A stretch of DNA of 64,000 nt, from positions 948,426 to 1,012,425 of the forward strand of contig NMRA01000075.1 in assembly GCA_002633005.1 (NCBI GenBank), in the 5' to 3' direction. Each line of letters starts with the position of its first letter. Position 1 is the first letter of the stretch. Source of the stretch: Phoronis australis (taxonomy: Eukaryota; Phoronida; Phoronidae). Positions 1 to 12,000 of the stretch are shown one piece after another. Below the pieces are notes generated by a model that saw only the letters and a list, made by a program, of their open reading frames with translations, was not told where the DNA came from and made no database searches. A program made the position numbers and the translations under genes.

Positions 1-585
1 TTGTACGACAGAGCCATCTCGTGGAAGATTCTAGAAAGGATCTTGGCAATGGCAAGGGTTAACGAACCGGAAGTTAACTAAGAGCTTGTCACTTGCATTG
101 TGGGTAGTAAGATACTACCTGAAGTGTTGCGTCATCAGCCAGAGACTGTGACCAGCAAGAAGAATCGCGGGTAGAAGAAATTGCCTGCAAGTGTTGAATC
201 ACCAGCGACGGTGACCAGCAAGTACACTGTCGCTATACAGTGTGTGTGTAGTTTGAAGATTCACCAACAGGACAGACATCCAACAAGTGGAGAGTCCTAG
301 CTTGGATAGCAGATAAGACATTTGATCGTTTGGTTGTTTGATAAAAGTAATCTTTAAAGAGGGCGCTAGCGTAGTTTCTCTTTGTAGTTGATTACTTAAT
401 TAACAATAGGTTTCATTTGTCTAATTTGGGGTTATCATATAATAAATTAATTACTGGATTTGATTATTCACTCTCCATCTACGCACAACTTCAAAGCATA
501 GCTACCTTTTAAACAAACCCACACAGACAATCGTCTGACACTGAGTATTAACGGTTCATCATTCTCCTGTCTTCACAAGAGGTGA
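1..585. other. No gene seen; AT-rich intergenic or 3'-flanking sequence
   Basis: No exon matching the expected last TBC1D19 residues could be found here on the minus strand. A short plus-strand open stretch at 1-80 ends in a stop and is followed by about 450 bases with an AATAAA-like signal near 440-446. This resembles the end of a transposon with a long terminal repeat, but I cannot show a second copy of it. Confidence 0.3.
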
Positions 586-589
586 TGGC

Positions 590-1660
590 TCATGCCTCTA
601 CTTTGGCAGCGTGGTGTAACCATACACTATGCTTGAGCAAGTGTCTCATAGACACTGCGGGGCCGGCAATGTGAGTACAATTTTCAACACCACGCATAGG
701 TACATATAATAAGAGCAATGCAAAGCGCTGAAATGAGCCCACGACTCCACGCAAACGGTAAGCTTCTAGGGGCGTCAATTAGTATTATCAAAATAGCTAC
801 TAGATGGTGCAGAAAACGTGGAATCTGCCATATAGAAAACTATCTGCCACATTCCATGAAAATCTATTGAAGAACTCAAAACATACACATTCCACTATAC
901 TGATCTATTGGTCTGTTGTCCAGTTAATAAGAATATACTAGCCAAATTTCACAAAGATCCAGTAAGGGGTTTAGCAGATACAATACCTGATGCAAAACAT
1001 GACAGAGCATCACAGAAGTTGGACACATTCGAAAATCAGCATCAGCTGTGCTCTTGTCAATGCAAACACATCTGACAACTTTCCTGAAGAACCTCATAGT
1101 AGTTTGGCAAATACTCAAAAGTAACACAAGTGGCCACTAGTTGGTGCCGACCATGTCAAATCCGTGGGACGGAAATGAAAAGCTGCTGCTGTTAACATTA
1201 TAGCTTTGGAAAACCTTCAACAAAAAAGATAGGAAGGGATACAGCCACAGACTCAAATAACAAAATCATCACTCAAAAGGTGTCACTGCAGTAAGACACA
1301 TAAACATAAGGTATGGCTTTCTCATCAGGAGCACATTCGCAAAGTTTCATAAAGACAGTTTAGCAGTTAAAGGCATACACCAGAAAATGAACTCACACAC
1401 AACAAAAGTGGACACTAGGTGGCACAAAAACGGCATCAACCTATTTGCCAAATGTCACGAACATTCAACAAGAGACAGTCTGAAGATACAAAGGCAAAAT
1501 TAAGAAAATTAAATTGCCAATAGAGGTCACAGCCCATTACGGTAACTGGATCTTTCTGAAATTCATCATCTGTCACCAGCTTCATAGGAGAACATCTGCC
1601 TAATTGTATTAAGACCCTGCAGTGGAGCCAGGATGGAGATGACAGCAATAGGCACCCGCA
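590..1660. repeat. Dispersed repeat family 1, copy A
   Basis: Degenerate internally repeated sequence with units of roughly 250-270 bases. Recurring phrases are 'agagcaatgcaaagcg', 'ccaaatttcatgaaaat' and 'ggcaaacgtaaa'. The same phrases in the same order occur at about 5850-7000 and 51000-52440, so this is a dispersed repeat. The small open frames inside it align only with the same frames in the other copies and I do not treat them as genes. Confidence 0.6.
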
Positions 1661-2008
1661 CCTATATGTGGGTGCCTAAAAATGGAAAAACCTATAAAGA
1701 AAATTTTGTTTCTAATCATTTTGTTAAAAAATGAGAATGTATTTTATCAAGAAAACAATGCTCCGGTAAGACAAATAACTATATATTTTAGCTCATTCAA
1801 CTGACATCAACAACCATAAATTATCGTCAACAAAACTCACAGGAAAATGGTGATTTCACAACAGATAGAAGAATACTGTCATGAGCAACAGGTTGTAGAT
1901 TGTTGTTAAATGTTAGAGGCAGGATTACATTAAAAAGTCCAACACAATATTATTCCAAGTTAGAGAATGTCTCCTTAGTGGTGAGAAAGCCTCTTCCCAA
2001 AATCGATA

Positions 2009-2270
2009 CACCAAGGCCCTGGTTGGTAGACTATTGGCCTACCAGTACACCATGTCTCTGGTTGGCAGACTATTGTCCTGCCAATACACCAAGGCCCTGT
2101 TTGGTGAACTATTGGTCTCCTAATTCACCACAGACCTGTTTGGTGGACAATTGACCTCCCAATACACCGCAGACCTGGTTGATGGACTATTGTCCTGCCA
2201 ATACACCAAGGCCCTGTTTGGCGAACTATAGGCCTCCTAATACACCATAGACCTGTTTGGCGAATAACTG
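2009..2270. repeat. 39-bp minisatellite, about 7 copies
   Basis: The word 'tgttTgg/tggttgg' recurs at 2020, 2059, 2098, 2137, 2176, 2215 and 2254, an exact 39-base period. The units read approximately 'ccctgtttggtgaacta' followed by 'ttggcctcctaatacacca'. As 39 is divisible by three, the plus strand stays open over much of the array (1900-2154), but there is no other sign of coding. Confidence 0.85.
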
Positions 2271-2944
2271 GCAGTCAGTCCCACCAATACTTAGCTTGAG
2301 AACAAGCTCAGCTGTATGAGAGGAACAACTTTCAGCGTTGTCAGGTCGGCCAGAACTGCCTGAAAAAATAAACATATATTTAAAATAAGTACTCTGCTTT
2401 GCAACTTTTAGCACAATTGCTTACAAATTAACTTGAATTTTAATCTTGAAAAGAAACTTTTTCTCATGCTCTTATCCCTTATTTGAATTGACATTGGATA
2501 AATATGCCTCGAATTTGTGGGTAAAGTCATACTTTTGTGGCAACTGAAACCAACCCTCTCCCCTCCCACATGAAACCAACCCGTCATGAAAACAACCCGT
2601 TGAGAAACCAACCTGTCGTGAAATCAACCCGTCCTGAAACCAACTCGTAGTGAAACCAATCCACCATGAAACCAACCAGCCATACCTAGCAACTGCAAAA
2701 ACCAGTCTGAAGCAATAACATAACAAAAGAACAAGATGAGACTCATTTCATAATGGTAAGTTGTCTAAATCAAAAGCTGCCTCCTAAAAACCCAAAAACA
2801 TTAATCACCCAACTTGAAGTACCATTCAGATTAAGACTTTGGTCTTTTTATCCACTTTCTTTTTCACTGAAGTCCCTCACGTAACAATCAGTGCTCTCCT
2901 GAACACTACCTGACCTAAACAAATTTCTCAGCCCAAACTCTCAC

Positions 2945-3015
2945 CTCAGCAGCAGAGTATGTAGTAATCTGCATCAAGTTGGACTTTCGGAATGAGAAGA
3001 TAGCAGCAGCAAGCA
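2945..3015 (-). CDS. TBC1D19: TBC1D19 exon 15 (last seen)
   Basis: Residues 446-469 of the joined product; 71 bases, entering with a codon split 1+2 and leaving in phase 0. It includes LAAAIFSFRKSNLM and ends YSAAE, matching the alanine-rich helix after the catalytic half of the TBC domain. Acceptor 'ctttacag', donor 'gtgaga'. Human TBC1D19 continues for about 24 residues in one more exon, which I could not find in 1-2944. Confidence 0.88.
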
Positions 3016-6000
3016 CTGTAAAGACATGAAGAAGCACATTAACCAAATAGTTAAACCGTATACATCCCAGCACAAACCAATATCCTAGCCACAAAGTTTT
3101 AGTGCCAAAGGATCAAGTAGGAACAATGCATGCCATCATGGGGCAGTGAAAACAAGAACGGGAGAGAATGTGACCATCAGGAAACTCTGTGAACCTTGGC
3201 CACCAGCTCACAGCTGACGGTTTGCAGCCCTTTTTATTTCATTTGTCATGCATGGTCTGCAGATAATTATTCACTGATCGTTGCATGACATCCAAATACT
3301 TCTAAATGACGACTAATGGGTACCAAAACAAGGTAACTCTGGCAGCAGTAAATATGGGTCACATGTTAGCCGATGAAAACTGAAGCTAATAAAAATGCAT
3401 GTGTTGCTTTTCGTGCAGTGAAACTATGAATGAATAAACAGGTCATCTTCATATGAACTTGAAAAGCAAGAACACGGGATATGATGATCTTGTCTGTGGA
3501 ATATTGATGCAAGACTTTGAACCTGGGTAACAATGTCAGGGGCCTGTGTCATGAAAAATGACTTAAAGACAGAAGTTCACTCTCCCACTACACAATTGCT
3601 GAAGAAAGCATTTGTCATGAAATTATGAGCACATCAGTCTAGAAATAATTTACTGACATTATCTCAATATATTCTCAGAGACTGTAGTTTGGTCAAATGA
3701 GATTCAATTATTTTTCTGAAATCGTGGTGTGGAGCATTAGACCAAATTTCTGACTAAAGTCAAGTCATTTTTCATGAAACAGACCAGTGGAGTTGAAACG
3801 TAGATGTAAGGAAATGTCGGTAAATATTTAACAATAAAATATGTCCCAACTGCAAACTAGTCCAGACTAACTCTGATGCGAAAGCAGCTATAAAGCCACA
3901 GAGCCTTCCTACTGCTTAAAGACTTTAATGTCCTTACCTGACAAGATTTCTAGAGAGTCATAGGCCAGGACTCTGTCCCAGAGCAACAATACCTGGTCAC
4001 TGGCCAAGTAGCCGGAGAAGGCACGGATCAACCATTTAAAAGAGATTTTCAGACTGAAATGTAGCAAATAAACAGTCTGTTAGCAAGAGATGATCATCAG
4101 CACACAGTTATAACTAGCTGGTGTTGAAACAGGTAAAAACAATAACCATAGCCACACAGTTACAACAAGCTGGTGTTGACACAAATAAAAACAATGATCA
4201 TAACCACACAGTTATAACAAGCTGGTGTTAACACAAATAAAAACAATGATCATAACCACACAGTTATAACTAGCTGGTGCTGACACAAAGAAACAAAAAA
4301 TCATCATAACCATGCAGTCAGGATTAGCTGGTAAAGCTCTACAGTATAATGAGTGAAGTGGAGAGACAGAATGCTGTTGAAATTTAACGGTACAGAGCTC
4401 TTTGGATTCTGCAAATTGGTTAAACTGCCAATTCAAGCAGACAAAACAAGGGCAGAGAGTGCTGTTATTAGAGATGCTTCAACTAGTCCACAGTAGAAAG
4501 TGATTTGCTACAATCATCACAGACAAGGTACAAACTAACAGGCTCACCACAAAGCAATTCATCACTGAAAATTTAATATGTTAAAAATCTCTAGGAAAAT
4601 CTTTATTTCTTACAGTCGATCAACTTACGGAGGGGCATTGATGGATTTGAGATGGTAAAACAGCTGAGGCTCATTGGTCTGTAGTAGTGTCTCAAACAGC
4701 AAACACAAGGAGACAATACCCTGGAAAATGAAGGCATAGACATATTATAATTACCTCTTTTGACTTGTGAGGCAGTTATAACCATAAGATCAAGGCATGA
4801 AAATATAACACCATTCGTATCACATCTTTTCACAGTCAAGGTCATAACATCAAGGCATGTAAATATTACCTCTTTTGTCTTTTGAGGCAGTCATAACCAG
4901 ACGATCAGGGCTTGAAAATATTACACCATTCTTGTTACCGAGATTTTCCGTACATAAGCCCATGGGCGTTTATTCGGAAAAGGGGGCATGTAAACGGAAA
5001 GTCATAGGTTTCACGACTTTGACATTTTTTACTTAAAAATAAGTTTTTATATTTTGTATTAATAAATGCATAGTTCGCTAGCACTTTGTTCGTTGCTCCA
5101 CATAACTGAATTTCTGACTAAAAGTTGACGCTTAGTAGGCTTTTAAGAGGAAATTTTCCGAATAAATGCCCCACTATCTGGACACTTGACACCAGAAGTT
5201 GTAACACCAAATAAACGGCCATGGGCGTTTTATCGGGTGGGCTTATCTACGGAAAACCCCGGTACCTCTTTTGAGTGTGAGGTAGTCATAACCATAAGAT
5301 CAAGGCATGAAAATGCTACTCTTCTTATCACATCTTTTGACTTGTAGGGTAGTCGTGACCATCAGTTATCACTACTTATTCAAATTCATTGGGATGCCTA
5401 AGTCACATATCATTCAATACTAGACCAATAACGTCAACTTAGTTCAAACCCGACGTTCAGATTAATCAGGCAATGTTTTATCGGATCAGTAGTAACAACT
5501 GATTTTTGTTGCTGATACCCAACTAGCGCTCTTGATAATTCCCAAACTGTTGGCCAAAATGACCATTTACCTGCTGCTGACTCATCAAATTAGCTTCAGA
5601 AGCAAAATGTGATTGAGACATTAGAGAGTTTTGAGATATGAAGTCACCAAGATGTAATGTGTTGGCAAATGTCACAATATGAATGTAGCAAGATTACCTT
5701 ACAAACATTTTTTTAATTGCTTTTCAAATAAAAGTACTTATTTGTTCGACACAAAAATAAAAGTTAAAAATAAAATAAGACACCTTGAGACAACCATATG
5801 CATTGAAGCATAACTCCAATACTGTAATGAAAGGTTAGGCTTTGCACTACCAAATCACATGATGGGCAGCCATGGGAGTGTTAAGTAAACTCAAACCAAT
5901 ACAAGAGCAATGTGGAGCAGTGAAATGTGCCCACAATAGCACTGCAAATGGTGTGCCTCTATGTGACTTTGTTTTTAGTATCGTAAAAAAGGCCATTAGA

Positions 6001-9000
6001 CAGCCCAGAATGCGCAAAACCCATCCGAATTGAGAAGGTGGCGTCCCCTCTGTAAAACACAACTATTTGCCAAACTTCATGAAAATAAACCAAGGAATTC
6101 CAAAGATATACAGTCAAACGTAAAATACAATTGACATTAGGGGAAACACCTAATGAAAGACGCCCATCTGACAAATCTCACAAAAATCCTAAAGGCTAAG
6201 CAGGTACAGCCAAAGATGCAAAAAAGCAACATTGCCCCTAAGGGCCACCAGAATTGTTAAAAAAAAACATCCAAAATTCAGCGTCAGCCGGGGTCTTCGC
6301 ATCAGGAACACAACCACCAATTTTTATTTTATTGTCCTTTGAGTGGTTTGGTAAATAGAGAGGCAGACGTCAAAACATACCCAAAAATTTTTAAATGGCC
6401 ACCAGGTTGCACAGAAAACATCAAATCTGGAAGTGGGAAGGCATTGCCATCTCCTTAATTTGCTGAATTTCATGAAAATACAATCATAAACTCAAAAGAT
6501 ACAGAGGTAAACGTAAAAAAATTGCTTCTAGGGGCACAGTGGTATTTGGATTAGTTTGAAATTTGTTATCATTTGTCATCGGCTCCATAGGAACACATCT
6601 TTCAAATCTCACAAGCTCATTCAAAGGGTTAAAGACATTCTGCCTCAGACACAAAAAATCACCACTAGGAGACAAAACACTAGTCGGACCCATCCACAGT
6701 CAACTTCAGTCGTGGCCTTCACATCTGCAACACATCTGTAAATTTTTATGATCCTTTGTGCGATATGGTAAATAGAGGCAGTCGCCAGAAGATGGATGCA
6801 AAAATAACAAAATTTCATAGAAACCATCTAAAAATGGAATGGCATAATTGCCTCTGTTCTAAAACTTATCTGCCAAATTTCATGAAATAAAAATGTAAAT
6901 ATGTGGGCACACAACAAAAGAAAAACTGTTTGGTTTGTGGCCAAATGTCCAGCACACAGTTACGTAATGTGGCAATTTGAAGGTTTTATAAAGACAAGAT
7001 CATAGCCGGTGTTGCACCAATTTGTTCATATGTCAGTTTACTTAGAACTAAGTGCCAGTTAAGCCATGAAAAATACAGACCTGTTCACACAATCACAAAT
7101 TGTTACAAAAAACAATTTTCAGGATCTTGAACTTCATCAGCAGGCTTCACCCAGCCAGGGTCACGATTTAGACTGACAGCTGTCAAGATGTGAGACAGAC
7201 TAAGCAAGATGAGTGGTGCTGCTCTGACCACTCAAGATCTTTCCTTATTTACACATAGGTTGCCTGTCTAGTCAAAGCTTACCTGTGGATTTGAAGATAT
7301 GGTATGCAGCTTGCACAAATGTCTGGTGTAGAGTTCTCTGAATACATGATAAAGCAATACCACATCATTGTATACATAGCACAGAGGAACCACTGCAAAG
7401 GAAATAACCAATAGATACCTTTAATTATTTTGTCATACCTGACAATAGCCAGCCAGCAAGCTGTATGAAGACTATCACCAAAATACAGCTAGGTACCACT
7501 GTGTGTTAATCTTCCATAGACCCCGAAATTGCACACAGCCAGGGTAGTTCTGCTCGCCACATCGCTGTGAAACTTGTATCAACATATAAAGCTAAAGACC
7601 GTATGGGGTGCATGCAAAATCTGGGAATCAACCGACACTTACTTCACCCGCTACAGCTGTTTAAGTGAAAAACAATGCAATACACTTCATTTTCTTGCGT
7701 AACTCTCCCCACCTTTTGTAACAATGAAAAGTATATCATCGTTTTGAAAACTACGTACGCTTGTGTCATGCGCACATGCCATTTACTAAAATTTCGCGAC
7801 AATCGCAGCAGTAAAAAATTTGTTGTGAAATTCGGTTTATCAAAATGCTAAAAACGTGTAACGAAATAAAACCAGTTCCAAAATTTGTGGTGACATGTAC
7901 GCAACCTCATGGAAGAAGAACAGTTGAATGAAGAATCGCCGAAACAAGAAAATGGCCAATAGGTGACGCAATATTTCATGGCGCCGAAAGCCAACGCATA
8001 AGATCGCTCCACAACTTTAGCTGCAGATTAACGATAGACCGCCAATTTTTCCAACACCAGTAAATAATTTAGTTAACTCAAGGAAGGGTGTAGTTTTTAA
8101 TGACACTAAATTTGTATTAGATTTTATCTGGTCATTTTTACCCACATCAGTGCAAAGCTGCACGTATATTTAGTATTATACAGCTTTGTACTACGGCTAA
8201 CCTGACAAAAACTGACTGACAAATTTTACACTATACATACAGTTAGTGGAGATCAGGACTGATCACCATTCCAAGCATGTATAGGCTGTTCACTGTGTGG
8301 AAATTATAGGGAGAGGCAAACAGGAAACACAACCAATATCAGTAACAGCAAAACAAAGACTATATTGGAGAAAACAAAATGCATATACAGGACTGAGGTC
8401 AACGGTCAATATAACAATTCACATCCCCCTGGCGAAACCGAAAATATAACACCAGTCTAAACTGACAGTTCAAGAGGATATAATTTACTCAATGCTCAAG
8501 TTGAGTCCCAACCACCAATCTAAAGACCACTGTTACTGCTCTTATATTGCTAACCCTACCCAGTAAACGTCTAATTTTAATTAATGTTCATGTAGACGTC
8601 CCCTACGAGATTTACTCTAGCGAATAATGTTCGTATCACCATAAGTATCGCTATCATCTTCAACATTCTGCAAATGGCACTGAAATACTCATGTCCCAAA
8701 ATAAAGCTGAAGGAGAGAGTGGGCATAAGTCATCCATACCTCCAGATGCACAAGTTCATGGTCTTACCATTTAGACAGCTTGAACTTCTTTCACAACCGT
8801 GCGCCTTTCCTCAAGGGAAATTAAACTGCGCCACAATATTTTCTTCACCACACTGAGTTTTCAAAACACCAATAAGCAGTGTTCCCAGGTTCCGCCCCAA
8901 CAAGGACTTTTCACAGGAATACACCAAAAACTGATACGATTACGCACTAAATAATCACTAACTTCGTTAGATAAAACACACAGCAACAATGATTTCACTT

Positions 9001-12000
9001 CATCTGATGCACTCCTGAAATTAGATGCATTATTTGAGAGACACATTTCTGGCACTGAACATACACTACAATGCCGTCTGAATGCCTGCAGAAAAGCAGT
9101 GGCACTCAAATTACTAACAACTTGCAGGTTAAATAGCACTTGTACTCAGGCAGGTAAACAAGCAAATATACCTTGTCCTGGTAGCTTTGGTGCCCATAGT
9201 TTCCTTAACGAGTAAGTGTCCAGTAAAGTCAATAGCCACAAACTTATAAGGGTGAGAACTATCAGTGCCAACCTCGGGCAGATCCGGACTACTGGGTAAC
9301 ACAAAAGGCGTTTCCGTAACTTTTTTACACATGGCACACTTTTGTAGCACTCTGCGAAATTAATCCATACCCGACAGTATCCACAACACTTTCCGCACTT
9401 CAACAATGGTTGAACCTGTGCCTGAATGTAACACATGAGAGTATGCTCGCTTAATCACAAGATCAGTAAACCAACGTTTCTTGGGTAACAGTAATGGCAA
9501 GTGATCACTCCTTCCTAATGGTACGCCATTCTTGTTGATAAACATGTGAAATTGTCGCCACGCCACGAGAGGACTTGTCACCACAGTTTTTCAGCAACAT
9601 GTCAACTTCATGTCCAAACTCTATTGTGATTTTATCCAAATGGTTTCAGCATTTGAGATCTCAAACCGTTATCGGACTTACTGACAGAAGAAATCCCACA
9701 AAATCTCATCAGGTAAACAGTTCTACACAGTAAACCTCACTATGTTGCCTTAAATAGAGAACTTCTGGCTATACACAAATCAACAGGCTGCGGGGGCCAC
9801 CTCAGCTGCAAAAGAGTGGGACAGAATATAGACATCTTGTTTCCATGGCGACCACCTCCAGTCCGACCAACTTGAGTCCGACCAACTCAAGTCACGACTC
9901 AACAACGACGGACATTAACGCCAGAGAGTGGATGTTTCCAATACTCAACTGAACACCCCCTAGTGACTAAGTCAGCAGAGTTATCAATCGTAAGCACATG
10001 ACGCCAACTTCGGGTCAGTTAACTTCTTAATTGTCTCTACCTTACCAATAGTGGGTTGCTTGAGACATTTGTCAGAATTCAACCAGTACAAACTAACGTC
10101 TGAACAGTCCACAAAAACAGCTGAATGTAAGGATAGTCTTTCGACAACAAATCTAGCACGTAGTAACTGAATATTTCGCACTAAGGCCCATGGCAACCAA
10201 TTCCAACTTAATGTAGATTTGCATTTGGAGCTGACTAACTTACTCTTAGAACTGATGAGCATCACATTCTGCCCTATTTAATATACAACACTGTTCTGAG
10301 GGCCAGTAGCATCACTAAATGTGTGTAACTGAACAGGTTTGCTTTTGTTCACATTGTAGAAATGTGGGAATTCCAACTCTGAAATGCACTCCAACTCTGA
10401 TGCAATAGCGCTCCACTTGCTAGATTTGTCATTTTGGCAATTCAGAGCCAAATTAATTGCTGCCATAACTGAGATATGAAAGAAGTGACTTTACAGTTGT
10501 AACAGGCCAAGATAGACCTAATGGGTCAAAAACACATGGGGCTTGCAGACAAAACAGTACACAATGATTCACAAGGGGTAATAAAACAATTATCTTCTCA
10601 GCTGGGATCATAAACATGTTGTTAGGCCATGTTAACTTACACAGTCCAACTGGGACAGTTGTGTGATTAAGAGCAGGTATCACAAAGAACTGCTGTCACT
10701 AACGTTGCACCTGAATTTCAAAAGGTACATTTTATGTGAGGGACACCCATGAATTACAATGGACCGAAAAATATGAGATCAATACCAGGACTATAGCTAC
10801 CTCCTCCAAGCCCAAAATGATTGTTGAACTATTACTTCTCTACCTCAGATGTCCTCTATCAGTATTGCTGATGTGAAGTTGACATCAGCTCCCAAGAGAT
10901 ATCGCAAAATTTTAGGAAATGACGCGTGTGCGTGTCAGGAGCAAAGTTTTCAAAACGACAACAGACTTTTCTTAGTTACAAAAGGCCAAAATTACGCAAA
11001 AATGATGTTTATTAGATCGTTTTTTCACTTAAACGGCTGTAATGGGCAAGGTGAGTCAGTTGATTCCCAGAGTCTAAATGCACGCCCGCCGGTTTTAGCT
11101 CTACATGTTGATATAAGTTTCACAACGAGGTGACAAGCTGAGCTACCCAGGTTGTGTGAAATTTCATTGTCTAACAAAGCTCAACACACAGCTACTTAGC
11201 CGTAAGTTGACGATAGTCTTCCTACTGCTTGCTGGCTTTCTAAGTAGTATGTATATTTATGATACGACTTTTGTAAATATTTGTAAATACATTATATTCT
11301 TTGAGTACAGCACTTTAAATGCTTCCTTACTTTTCACTAGATAACTAGCCGATTACCATATATTATGTCACGGCAGGGTCAAATGTTCATGAAAGAAAAA
11401 ATAATTGTACTGCCTCGCAAAGAATATCCCCCAACTGCACACCCTGCCTAAATCTGGCAGAAATTCTGACTGAAGCTTTAAAATAAAATGGTCACTTCAA
11501 GAAATGTTCCTGTCTCTTGCGATGAACACTTAAGGCCCATTTGAAGGTGTAACTATTTCCCCTCGTCATTTCCCAATAGCTGCTACCTGAGCGTAATCAT
11601 GGATAACGCCTTGTAATCAGTTTAATACAAGTTAACTGAAGAATCCTTTACTAACGAAAATAAACGAAGAATATGGTTTTCAAGCAAAAGGCCCCATGAC
11701 AAACATCCAGTGAATATCTGAAATAGTCCCACCAATTAAACCGTCAATTATGTTGTAGGTAAAGCAATTAGTTAACACAACTGGACAAGTATGTGACACA
11801 TTTGCGGTAATTTCCTATAACAAGCTCACTAATTAACAAGAGAAAATAGCGGGCTTGGAGTCAGGTGATATTAACACTTGCGCAGTCACACATCTCAGAG
11901 CAGTTATTTGCATTGATTACAACCACGTTTTGATATCACTGAACGTCTTGTGCTATACAGACATAAAGTGTTCTTTCCAGAGACTTTGGGATAAGGTAAC

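Noticed and set aside
8674-8856. Plus-strand 60-codon frame
   Set aside because: It lies antisense to the downstream part of the BEL/Pao integrase region.
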